DNA from: Novipirellula artificiosorum
GTDB taxonomy: Bacteria; Planctomycetota; Planctomycetia; Pirellulales; Pirellulaceae
Assembly (NCBI RefSeq): GCF_007860135.1
Contig: NZ_SJPV01000008.1
Location: 206,274-270,273, forward strand
Direction: 5' to 3'
DNA: 64,000 bases
The position numbers were made by a program, and so were the translations under genes. The notes beneath the pieces are model-generated. The model was not told the origin of the DNA. It worked only from the letters and a program-made list of their open reading frames with translations, and made no database searches. Positions 27,223 through 35,362 of this stretch are shown here, one piece after another; positions within the stretch are counted from its first letter, which is position 1, and every line of letters begins with the position of its first letter.

Positions 27223-27996
27223 TTAGGGCTTCGTTTCGCGGATACAGTAAAGCGTCGGTCCGGTGCGTACTAAAATGCTTCCCTTCGTTGCAATGGCAGC
27301 ATATTGGATGGGGCCAGCAAAACTCGCTGCGGCTGCTCGCCGCTCCTCGGTTGCCTCCTCTGCCATCGGCCCGCGGACTCGCCAATCGACTTCCATTTCC
27401 CACTGACCCTCCATGTGATTTACCCTGATAGCCAAGTTCGATTCACGCGCAGCCGCTTCATCACTACCTTGTCGTCCGGGTGATGCCCCCAAACCAAACT
27501 TCGCTTCGATGTCGCCATAGTCTTTCGTCAAGGATCGTTGCCACCGGGTTTGTCCGGAATGATCGATCGAGACGCAATCACCACTCTCAAAAAATACGTA
27601 AACTCCATTCGAATCCACAGCTGGCGTCGGAGCCGCACGACTGGTGTAGTAGCTGTTCTTGACTTGAGTCGACGCGGCAAACGATTTGGTCCAGAGCGTG
27701 TTGCCATCCGTGATACGAATGGCAGTGAGGTGAAACTGTTCTTTGTTTTCACCTTCCACGCTGGTGACGTAGACGCGATCTTGCCAAAGCACGGGGCTCG
27801 ATTGCCCGTAACCCGGAATCGGCGTTTTCCAAGCGATGTTCTGTGTCGTTGACCATTCCATTGGCACCTCGCCGGCATCGGTAATGGGGCGTCCACCATT
27901 TAGGAAACACTCCCAATCCGCTTGGCATCTGCCGAGGTCCGTCGTCAAGCAGCCAAGCAGACATGCAACGAAAAGTCGGTAGGCGTTCGTATTCAT
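27223..27996 (-). CDS. Shortened PQQ-type beta-propeller protein, likely internally deleted
   Basis: The product has 257 residues from the ATG at 27996 (MNTNAYRLFVACLLGC, signal peptide to about residue 26); a TTG or other upstream start at 28023 is possible. The first 165 residues match a normal PQQ propeller (AWKTPIPGYGQSSPVLW, APTPAVDSNGVYVFF, FGLGASP). The chain then jumps directly to a segment (RESNLAIRV) that in full-length relatives lies much later, and from there to a final blade (ILVRTGPTLYCI). About 200 residues appear to be missing compared with the usual 420-plus. The frame is kept, so it may be a recent in-frame deletion or a decaying gene. Confidence 0.7.
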   Translation of the reverse strand: MNTNAYRLFVACLLGCLTTDLGRCQADWECFLNGGRPITDAGEVPMEWSTTQNIAWKTPIPGYGQSSPVLWQDRVYVTSVEGENKEQFHLTAIRITDGNTLWTKSFAASTQVKNSYYTSRAAPTPAVDSNGVYVFFESGDCVSIDHSGQTRWQRSLTKDYGDIEAKFGLGASPGRQGSDEAAARESNLAIRVNHMEGQWEMEVDWRVRGPMAEEATEERRAAAASFAGPIQYAAIATKGSILVRTGPTLYCIRETKP

Positions 27997-28037
27997 CAAA
28001 GGGGTCTCGGGGGGCAAAGTCAAAGGTGATGGACATT

Positions 28038-28832
28038 TTAGCGAGGAATCTGAGCCATGTGCAGCGTCAGCGTGGTCGCATAGCTGGTGTAGTCGTATTC
28101 GTTCGATTTTTCGTCTTCCGCATCGTGATGAGCGACGACCAAGTAGAGGTTGCCTTGGGCAGGTGTGAACGTTGCAAACCCGTTTTCATCCGTCTTGCGT
28201 TCATGAAGGGGGTCAAAGCCCTCGGCCAATTCGGTTCCTTGCGGGATAAAACTGACAACCGTATTGCTAAGCGGATGGCCGTGCAGCAGCAATTGCACCT
28301 TCACCGTCTGCCCAGCCACGGTGCTGTTGAGAATGCAGGACTTCACGACCAACTCGATCGGTAATCCGATTGGCTTTGATGCGTTCATCCCACAAACCGG
28401 TTTGTCAAGCGAATCGGCTGCGGTAAACACTGCCTTTGCGGTCCTAATCGCATGCACCGCACGGGTGTGCTGCATGACTCGGTCGATCTCATGTGAAACA
28501 CAGTAAACGCCGGGTGACTTGGGGACAAAGGTCGTGGTCCAGTAGCCTTGTTTTTCATCACGAGCGGTGCTCGACATGCGGTCCTTCAACGAGGTCACGG
28601 TGCCATCGGGACCGACGACATCAAACGTGACCCAAGCAGGGTCAACGATTCCGGATAGCTTGAAATCGCGGTGATTGTTGCCAAGGTTTCCAAGTCGTAG
28701 ATCCGCATGAATCACATCGCCGGTGCGAACAACGGCTGTGTTGGTGTTGACCCACGTGTCGTGAGCCGAGGCTTGCGTTGTCAACAACAAAAGGGCGGCA
28801 ACGTTCGGTATCGCTTTGAAAAAATGTCTCAC
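28038..28832 (-). CDS. DUF4198-like secreted protein
   Basis: The product has 264 residues from GTG at 28832, chosen because it opens a clean signal peptide (MRHFFKAIPNVAALLLLTTQASA) directly before mature HDTW. A TTG 15 bases upstream is an alternative. The mature N-terminus with HDTWV and the two beta-sandwich halves (FTPAQGNLYLVVAHHD near the end) match DUF4198/NikM-like periplasmic proteins, some of which sit beside metal importers. His residues at the N-terminus and in VAHHDAED could bind metal. No transporter gene is adjacent. It is followed by the PQQ gene after a 41-base gap. Confidence 0.75.
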   Translation of the reverse strand: MRHFFKAIPNVAALLLLTTQASAHDTWVNTNTAVVRTGDVIHADLRLGNLGNNHRDFKLSGIVDPAWVTFDVVGPDGTVTSLKDRMSSTARDEKQGYWTTTFVPKSPGVYCVSHEIDRVMQHTRAVHAIRTAKAVFTAADSLDKPVCGMNASKPIGLPIELVVKSCILNSTVAGQTVKVQLLLHGHPLSNTVVSFIPQGTELAEGFDPLHERKTDENGFATFTPAQGNLYLVVAHHDAEDEKSNEYDYTSYATTLTLHMAQIPR

Positions 28833-28896
28833 GACTTCTGAACTCAAAAAGCAAGGATTTGGAATAGGAAACTGGGTGCAAATAAGTCAGCAGCTA

Positions 28897-30072
28897 TCAC
28901 TCGAAGTCACCCACGACGTTCCCGTCGTTGATAGCGCCAAGGTTCTGCCAGAGTTCGTGGTCAATCGATTCGGTGATGAAGTGGACCGATCCATCCACCA
29001 TCAACACCGTCGCGCCACCGACATGTCGACTGCGGGCGCTCTTCTGTGCGGCGTAGCGCGAGTAGCAGTCATTTTCACGTGCGTTCGGTTCACGGTAGTG
29101 GTGATAGCCGGTATCGATTACGGCTCCATCGGCCCACCGTTTACCGCGATCGAAAACGACGGGCGAGGCATCATTCAAACACCAGCTGTCGTCGATGGAT
29201 TGTGCTGCCGCATTCCAGACGGATGCCAAGACACCCTCGGATCCAAAGTTCGCTTCGCCGCGAGTGGTGCCGGGCAACCCGGATCCAATCAGCGTTTCCG
29301 CGAAGGCAGCTGTATTTGATGTGCCATCGAGAACATCGCGAAACTTTTTACGCGAGTCGGTGAAGAAGAGCCCATCGCCATCTTCATAACCACCCCCGTT
29401 GTTACCGGTTCCGTTATTGGCCACATAGTTGGTCGCTCCCCAATCTTCATCGATTCGAACATGAACGTCGCTGGGGCAAAGGAACGTTGCGACGGAGGCC
29501 GAAACTTCGTTGGCGAGGTCTGGATGCGTGATCACACCTGGCGGTGGTCCCATCGTAAAGAGGTAGAGCGGTTTCTTTAGATCAATCGCATTGTAGATAC
29601 TCGATTGTTCCAAATAGGGCGTGAGCAAGGCGAATGTGGACCAGCGATAGAACGATTGCTGGTTCGCCGGGACGGGCGCTTTGGCGTTATCACGTTGCGA
29701 GGGGAAATGGTTCTGAGTGTCGTGGTGCATGTGAAGCGCCAAACCAAGCTGCTTCATGCGATTGCTGCAGCTCATCCGGCGCGCTGCTTCGCGAGCCGAT
29801 TGAACGGCCGGCAGCAACAAGCCGACCAGTGCGCCAATGATGACGATGCACCAAGGTAATCCGCCCCACGATGCCGATTGCCCCGCACACTGAATCAGCA
29901 TGCTGGTCAAGACGTAGTCGGTCGATCGCGAACGTTCCGACGTAGGGAGGGGGCCGTTAACCGGTTCCTTCGAGCAACACGAAGACGTTGGTTTTGACGC
30001 TGCTTTTTCAGTCGGTATTGGTTTGTTTCCGCAACACCCGCCACAGCAGTTACTTTCGACTGGAGCAGCCAT
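28897..30072 (-). CDS. DUF1559 pseudopilin-like protein with Cys-rich N-terminus
   Basis: With the ATG at 30072 the product has 391 residues; the frame is open further upstream to about 30414 but reads as non-coding there. Residues about 75-110 resemble the DUF1559 type-IV prepilin helix, but the usual FTLVELLVVIAI is replaced by WGGLPWCIVIIGALVGLLLP. AVQSAREAARRM, SCSNRMKQLGLALHMHHD and the C-terminal segment with GGATVLMVDGSVHFI are classical. Ahead of it, the first 45 residues are rich in Cys (NCCGGCCGN, SSCCSKE). These large paralogous proteins are a planctomycete hallmark with unknown role, probably on the cell surface. No ribosome-binding site is visible at this start. Confidence 0.8.
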   Translation of the reverse strand: MAAPVESNCCGGCCGNKPIPTEKAASKPTSSCCSKEPVNGPLPTSERSRSTDYVLTSMLIQCAGQSASWGGLPWCIVIIGALVGLLLPAVQSAREAARRMSCSNRMKQLGLALHMHHDTQNHFPSQRDNAKAPVPANQQSFYRWSTFALLTPYLEQSSIYNAIDLKKPLYLFTMGPPPGVITHPDLANEVSASVATFLCPSDVHVRIDEDWGATNYVANNGTGNNGGGYEDGDGLFFTDSRKKFRDVLDGTSNTAAFAETLIGSGLPGTTRGEANFGSEGVLASVWNAAAQSIDDSWCLNDASPVVFDRGKRWADGAVIDTGYHHYREPNARENDCYSRYAAQKSARSRHVGGATVLMVDGSVHFITESIDHELWQNLGAINDGNVVGDFE

Positions 30073-30184
30073 TTTGCCATCAAGCAGAGCCGACACTGGC
30101 GGTGTGACGTCGTTCTCCCTCGCCCAACGAAGTTTCTCTGTGGCGGTTGTCGGGAGAAATCGTGGCAAGGATGCTCGTATCCCA

Positions 30185-30226
30185 AAACAAAAAAACGCAG
30201 CACGCCAAACTTTGGCGAGCTGCGTT
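30185..30226 (-). terminator. Rho-independent terminator after the repeat-protein gene
   Basis: On the minus strand an imperfect hairpin (AACGCAGCTCGCCAAA / TTTGGCGTGCTGCGTT) is followed by a run of seven T. It lies 25 bases after the stop of the 30251-30949 gene. Confidence 0.85.
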
Positions 30227-30250
30227 CGATCGAAAGGTGGCTGCTCTGCC

Positions 30251-30949
30251 TTACGGCGAGAAGTGGAAGGCTTCGGAATAGCCATAGCCGCCGAAGGCCG
30301 CTCCGCTGACTGCCGAGGCACCCGATTCGTGGTAGCCGCCAAATCCAACACTGTAGGCACCGCTGTTGCTGATCGCCTGGCCACCGAAGATGGCGTTGGA
30401 GTTTGCCGACCCATTCGCGATACCGACGCCGTAGTCGACGGCGCTGATTGCGGTGTTGTTGGCTACCGCCTGGCCGCCGTAATAGCCCTGGGCCAGAGCC
30501 GAGCCATTGGCGACGGAGTAACCACCGGTCGTGAAGGCACCACTCATGCTATTAGCGTTGGCGTTGCCATAGGCTCGAGCGGAATCGTTTGCGATCGCGA
30601 CACCGTAGTTGGAGGCCGCGACGGCGTTGCTGTTGCTGCGAGCGTTCCAGCCATTGGCGACACTCTGGCCGTTGGCGATCGCCACACCGCCGTTGCTCGC
30701 CGCGATCGCGTTGCCGGTCGCATAGCCGCCGTTGTATCCCGACCCGGTCATGTTGGCGCTGGCGAAGCCGCCATTGGATGCCGCGGCTCGTGCGTTGAGT
30801 CGGACGTTACCGGAGCCCGAGGCCGATGATCTCGCCACCCCTCCGGTGGAGTAGCTGCTCGAGGAAACTTGTGCCGATACGTCCGATGCGACGAGCGAAA
30901 CGGTCAAAGCGGCTGCCAAACAAGCGAAGGTGTTGAAAAAGCGTTTCAT
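30251..30949 (-). CDS. Secreted Gly/Ala/Asn/Ser repeat protein (possible beta-solenoid)
   Basis: The product has 232 residues from the ATG at 30949 (MKRFFNTFACLAAALTVSLVASDVSA, signal peptide). The mature part has almost no charged or large residues. It consists of about ten to twelve imperfect repeats of 14-16 residues with the pattern Tyr/Asn-Gly-Gly-x-Ala-x-Ala-Asn-Gly-x-Ala-x-Ala. Examples are NGGVAIANGQSVANG, NYGVAIANDSARAYG, TTGGYSVANGSALAQG and DYGVGIANGSANSNA. Such alternation is typical of beta-solenoid or amyloid-like surface proteins. No family is recognised. The gene stands alone with its own terminator, and the divergent DUF58 gene starts 363 bases away. Function is unknown. Confidence 0.8.
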   Translation of the reverse strand: MKRFFNTFACLAAALTVSLVASDVSAQVSSSSYSTGGVARSSASGSGNVRLNARAAASNGGFASANMTGSGYNGGYATGNAIAASNGGVAIANGQSVANGWNARSNSNAVAASNYGVAIANDSARAYGNANANSMSGAFTTGGYSVANGSALAQGYYGGQAVANNTAISAVDYGVGIANGSANSNAIFGGQAISNSGAYSVGFGGYHESGASAVSGAAFGGYGYSEAFHFSP

Positions 30950-31312
30950 GGAATTGTCTCCGGAAAGGATCCTGCGATCGAGTGCAAGATGAGGGTTTCG
31001 AGGCGACCGAATCAAACATCGATGCCGGCCAACGATGTACTGGGCGAGACTGATCCGCCCGAGGGGACAAGAAAATTTTCAAACCCGGAGATATTTCGAG
31101 GGAGGCCCTCTTGGTTCGCGAATTGCGACACCAACGAGAGGAATCACGACCGACTTGGACTCCGAAAGCGAGGCTGCTGCAGCCGAAACCACGACCTGTT
31201 TCCACCGCCAACGTGCAGGGGTCAGCGAGTATGATGGTGGGGCAGACCAGACCACCAACTTTCCCACTAGACGCTCAGCGATTTCCCCCTCTTGTCCAAG
31301 ACGAAGCTCGAA
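30950..31312. other. Non-coding divergent intergenic region
   Basis: This 363-base region lies between the repeat-protein gene and the DUF58 gene and must carry promoters in both directions. Short open frames here look spurious. No repeat or RNA was recognised. Confidence 0.5.
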
Positions 31313-32650
31313 ATGACAGCGACCGATTCTGGCAGGCCGAGCTTTGCCGTATTGGCGGGCGTTTGTGCGCTATTGCTGGCGGGGATGTTGTTTGGTGCTT
31401 CGTTGTGGGTCTTGGCCGCGATCGCCGCGGCCATCTTGCTGGTGGCTAACGCTTATCTCGCCAAGACATGGTCGACGTCGGTGGTCGCGGTACGCAGTAG
31501 TGGTGACGTCGAGCTTAAGATCGGCTCACGCGTGGACGTGCAGATCAACTTGACCAATCACAGCCGATTGCCTGTGTTGTGGGTCCTGGTCGAGGACCTG
31601 CTGCCTCACCGTGCGACGATGTTCACACCGCCGGCGCTTGCCGTTGACGGAGACCGTATCCAAGTGATCATGCTTTGGGCTGGGCAGACGAAGGCGCTTT
31701 CGTATCAGATGACCTGCAATCGTCGTGGCTACTTTCAAATCGGCCCGACTGTGTTGGAAACGGGGGACTTGATGGGATTGTATCGTCGCTATCGAGTGGG
31801 AACGCAGCCCCAATACATCACTGTGTTACCCAAAATCGTTGCCCTGTCGACTTATGAAGTGGGCTCGCGGCGACCGATTGGTGAGATCCGGATGCGAGAA
31901 AACGTGATGGACGACCCAACGCGGCTTCGCGGGATCCGACGCTATCAACCCGGTGATCCCATGCGCAGCGTGCATTGGGCGGCAACGGCTCGGACGGGAG
32001 TGCTTCACAGCAAGATTTACGAACCTTCGTCGATTGCGGGAGCCACCTTGCTGCTCGATTTACACATCGACACCAATCCAAGAATTCAAGAACCGGTGCG
32101 AAGTGATTTGGCGATCACGGCCGCAGCGTCGATTGCCTATGCATTGCACGACGCTGGAGAGCCATTCGGGTTGGCAACCAATGGCCGCGACGCCGCCGAC
32201 CGGATTCGCACCGAAGGTTGGGTGGGAGACTATCGGGTGCGTGACGAAGTCACGTCGGCAGCATCGATGCAAAGCGAGAGCGACCGGTTGCGACCGATTT
32301 TGCAACCCGCCTCACGCGGCCCCGTTGCGCTCCGTGAAATGGTCGGCACGCTGGCTCGATTGGAGCGGACCGATGGATTAACGTTGCCTGAACTGCTCAC
32401 CGAAAGCGAATCCAAAATATCCAGCGAAACCACCGTGCTGATCATCCTTCAGCAGTGTCCGGAAGCATCGCTGGCATCCATTTTGGGGCTGGCCAAGCGA
32501 GGGTGGGCCGTGGCGGTGATTATCAATACGCATGATATCAATGACTATTCGGCCATGGCAGGGCCGATGATCGCTGGTCGCATCCCCACGTTTCACCTTG
32601 CATCCGAAGAGGCAATTATGGATGTCTGCCGACAAACACTCACTCGCTAG
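31313..32650 (+). CDS. DUF58 domain membrane protein
   Basis: The product has 445 residues from the ATG at 31313; a TTG 21 bases upstream is less likely. Two membrane helices lie near residues 10-45. The conserved RLRGIRRYQPGDPMRSVHWAATA segment, in the second third, is the DUF58 signature. A VWA-like fold is predicted around it. DUF58 proteins commonly work with a MoxR-type AAA ATPase and a transglutaminase-like membrane protein. Here the transglutaminase-like gene follows 74 bases downstream, but no moxR is within the window. The role is unknown in detail; a part in envelope or stress functions is inferred. Confidence 0.88.
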   Translation: MTATDSGRPSFAVLAGVCALLLAGMLFGASLWVLAAIAAAILLVANAYLAKTWSTSVVAVRSSGDVELKIGSRVDVQINLTNHSRLPVLWVLVEDLLPHRATMFTPPALAVDGDRIQVIMLWAGQTKALSYQMTCNRRGYFQIGPTVLETGDLMGLYRRYRVGTQPQYITVLPKIVALSTYEVGSRRPIGEIRMRENVMDDPTRLRGIRRYQPGDPMRSVHWAATARTGVLHSKIYEPSSIAGATLLLDLHIDTNPRIQEPVRSDLAITAAASIAYALHDAGEPFGLATNGRDAADRIRTEGWVGDYRVRDEVTSAASMQSESDRLRPILQPASRGPVALREMVGTLARLERTDGLTLPELLTESESKISSETTVLIILQQCPEASLASILGLAKRGWAVAVIINTHDINDYSAMAGPMIAGRIPTFHLASEEAIMDVCRQTLTR

Positions 32651-32705
32651 TGCTATAGTAGCACGAGAGCGTTGTGGACACCGAATGCGGTTCTGGTTGA
32701 TCGAG

Positions 32706-32713
32706 AAGGAGGT
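32706..32713 (+). promoter_or_regulatory. Strong ribosome-binding site of the transglutaminase-like gene
   Basis: AAGGAGGT lies 11 bases before the ATG at 32725 and settles that start. Most genes in this window lack such a strong Shine-Dalgarno sequence. Confidence 0.75.
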
Positions 32714-32724
32714 CCGAAAAGATC

Positions 32725-34917
32725 ATGTTACCACTGAATCAGTGGATTATCGTCTCCATGATACTTGCGTTGACGATGTTCGTTGGCCGAGCCTTTGATT
32801 CGTGGCCGACCGTCTTCGTGCTATTCGTCCTCGCCATGCTGGGGCTGAGGGTTGCCCATGGGCGTGAGCGACGGACGTTGGGCCTACGACAACGCATTGA
32901 GGGTCCGCCACGCCCTGCTGGGGGCTCGTGGCGCCGTTCGTTCGTTTTGGTCGTCTTGTTCGGATTGGTGTTGGTCGTTGTGGTCTCGGCGACTCGATGG
33001 GTTCCCTACCTAACCAGAGCGTCGTTCAATCCGTTGGACTTGGGGGCGGATGTTCTCGCCCATGCTGCGCTGACCACGATTTTGATCCTGTGGGTCATTG
33101 GCGGCGCTCAAGGACATCCGGTGATGTTGGGGCTGGGGATGTCGATCGTGTTACTGACGGTTGCGGTCGGTGGGGCCAGTCAATCGATCACCGGGCAAAC
33201 CACCGTTGCATTCTGTGTCTGTACCGGCTTTCTGTTTTCCTCTCAAGCGATCCTTGGCAGCGGGAAGCTGTCGGATCCCAACCGGTCAGTGGCGTTTACA
33301 GAGCAGTTGACTTTGCTACGGAACTCACGTTGGCGTCGAGTTTCACTTTTGTTCTCCGCTTTGACGCTCTCGTCGATCTTGATCACGACCGGAATGGTCG
33401 CCCGAGCGACAAACGATTCCTTGCCGGATGTGCAGCGTTTGCTTCAATCGTCGCTGAAGGATTCACTTGATCACGCGGTCGATCAGTTGACGTTTTCAGG
33501 AACGCGCTACGTTCGTGGCGCAACGCTCGGGGCGGTCCGTCGAGATATGATGAGCAACCCCGAAGAGATTGCGTTGCGAGTGTTCGCGGATCAATCGCCT
33601 GGCTATTTGCGGGGCACCGCATTCGATTTCTATTCGCGACGTAACTGGTATCCCGCATCGCGTCATACACTCGATGCAGAATACTTTTCGCCCGACATGG
33701 ACGATACCGCAGTCGAAGCGAGGGGAAGGGCGACCACGGAGTTACGAAGCGGATCCCGTTCGGAATTGCGGCGATTCCAGATTGAGGGTGCACCCAACGA
33801 TGTGATCGGTACGATTGAAGTACGCAACATCCCGATGAAGGGAAATACGGTTTTCATGCCGTTGGCATCCAATTGGATCGAAGCCCGAAGCGGCCGCGTG
33901 ACCCTCAGCCGAAATCGGACCGTGCGTCATGGCGTCAACGTTTTGAGCCCCTACGTGCTCGGCGTTGCGCGCACGTCGGAAACGGATGCAATGAGTGAGA
34001 CGCGGCGGCGAACGCTATTGTCGATACCCGAAAACCTACGAGCGGTCGTTGAGCCATTGGCACAGCGTCTTTGCGAGGGTGTCTCGGAACCCCGCGACAA
34101 GGCGAAACGCGTGGCCGCTTTTTTTCAGTCAACCTTCTCGTATTCCCTCGATCTGCCCCAGTTGTCGCAGTCTCAAGATCCGATCCGCTACTTCCTTGAA
34201 AACGAGCACCCCGCGCATTGCGAACTTTTTGCATCCGCCACGGCAATGTTGCTTCGCGCCGAAGAGGTTCCGACTCGTTACGTGACGGGCTATGTCGTGA
34301 GTGAACTTCACGAGGACCAAGTGTATTGGGTCGCTCGTAATCGTGACGCTCACGCTTGGGTGGAAGCGTACGACGAAAGATCGCAAGTTTGGTTCCCTGT
34401 CGAAGCGACCCCCGGGCGCCAATACCGGACCGTTACGGTCGACGAGAGCCAATTGAGTGATACCTACGCGAGCGGTCAGGATGGCGACGACGAAGCGGAC
34501 TTCGCCCAGTCATGGCTCTCGTCGACTTGGGCATTCCTGGCTACGCTTCGAGCCAGCAACCCGTTGTTGAAGGTTTTTCAATTTGCCCAGGGGCCGTTGT
34601 TCTTGCTCGTTTCGGTTTTATTGTGGAAACGATATCAGATCGCCAATGCTTCGTCGGCAAATCCCGTCGACATCCTCAGTCGTAAGATGTTGCGACAAGT
34701 CGATCGCCGAATGAAAAGGGCTTCACTGGTTCGGCAAGGGAATGAAACGATGCATCAGTTTGCGGCTCGCATCGAAAACACTTTCCCACCGTCGAAGACT
34801 CCGGTGCAACCGTGTGTTGACGAGGTTGCGGATTGGTACCGACGATTTGCGGAGGCTCGTTATCGAGGCGAAACTCCAGAGCCCTTCACAGGGGCACCCC
34901 CGAAGTTTCGAAAGTAA
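32725..34917 (+). CDS. Transglutaminase-like membrane protein (TgpA/DUF3488 type)
   Basis: The product has 730 residues. Several N-terminal membrane helices occupy about the first 240 residues. A large extracytoplasmic part then contains a transglutaminase-like core with Cys499 in AHCELFASA and His543 in AHAWVEAYD. The third triad residue would be Glu560 in WFPVEATPG, where the family normally has Asp. A further membrane helix lies near residues 620-640, with a short cytoplasmic C-terminal region. Pseudomonas TgpA is the best-known relative. The gene follows a DUF58 gene, and its last 58 bases overlap the convergent zinc-ribbon gene. Substrate unknown. Confidence 0.87.
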   Translation: MLPLNQWIIVSMILALTMFVGRAFDSWPTVFVLFVLAMLGLRVAHGRERRTLGLRQRIEGPPRPAGGSWRRSFVLVVLFGLVLVVVVSATRWVPYLTRASFNPLDLGADVLAHAALTTILILWVIGGAQGHPVMLGLGMSIVLLTVAVGGASQSITGQTTVAFCVCTGFLFSSQAILGSGKLSDPNRSVAFTEQLTLLRNSRWRRVSLLFSALTLSSILITTGMVARATNDSLPDVQRLLQSSLKDSLDHAVDQLTFSGTRYVRGATLGAVRRDMMSNPEEIALRVFADQSPGYLRGTAFDFYSRRNWYPASRHTLDAEYFSPDMDDTAVEARGRATTELRSGSRSELRRFQIEGAPNDVIGTIEVRNIPMKGNTVFMPLASNWIEARSGRVTLSRNRTVRHGVNVLSPYVLGVARTSETDAMSETRRRTLLSIPENLRAVVEPLAQRLCEGVSEPRDKAKRVAAFFQSTFSYSLDLPQLSQSQDPIRYFLENEHPAHCELFASATAMLLRAEEVPTRYVTGYVVSELHEDQVYWVARNRDAHAWVEAYDERSQVWFPVEATPGRQYRTVTVDESQLSDTYASGQDGDDEADFAQSWLSSTWAFLATLRASNPLLKVFQFAQGPLFLLVSVLLWKRYQIANASSANPVDILSRKMLRQVDRRMKRASLVRQGNETMHQFAARIENTFPPSKTPVQPCVDEVADWYRRFAEARYRGETPEPFTGAPPKFRK

Positions 34918-35219
34918 CCCGGCAAGGCGCCGACGTAGCGGCTACAGTGCGTGCAGACGTGCGAGTTCACGGAAATCGTCGCGCCACAGGTTGGACAAGG
35001 ACGCGTTACCGGGTGCCCAAGGGATGGTGGAGGTGGCAGCGGTTCGACGGAGCCGAGAATTTGCATCACACCCGAATCCGTGATCGCAGCCGATTGTGGC
35101 CGCTCGAATAGAAACGTCTCCCTGCAACGCGGGCACCTGACCCTTTTGCCTAAGAGTTCTATCCCCCCTCGAACGTGGTGTCCCGATGGACACTGAACTT
35201 CGATTTTCTCTGAATGCAT
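34860..35219 (-). CDS. Small protein with two zinc-ribbon motifs
   Basis: The product has 119 residues. Cysteines occur in pairs: VRCPRCRE near residue 33 with an earlier Cys10 and His pair (QCPSGHH), and CPTCG with VCTHC near residues 75-92. This suggests two zinc ribbons joined by a Pro-rich linker. The start is supported by AGGGAG at 35226-35231, six bases upstream. The gene's 3' end overlaps the transglutaminase-like gene by 58 bases on the opposite strand. Function unknown; such proteins are common in planctomycetes. Confidence 0.75.
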   Translation of the reverse strand: MHSEKIEVQCPSGHHVRGGIELLGKRVRCPRCRETFLFERPQSAAITDSGVMQILGSVEPLPPPPSLGHPVTRPCPTCGATISVNSHVCTHCSRYVGALPGYFRNFGGAPVKGSGVSPR

Positions 35220-35362
35220 GATGGTCTCCCTAATCCCGTTTGGTTACGTAGCGTCCGTGCCCTGTCGCGGCCTCTGTTTTGAACCCCTAACGCACCAGCC
35301 TGGTTTCGCACTATTCTGTTGTTTCGATCAGATCCCCGTTCTTGAAGGAAGAAGGAAGAGAG

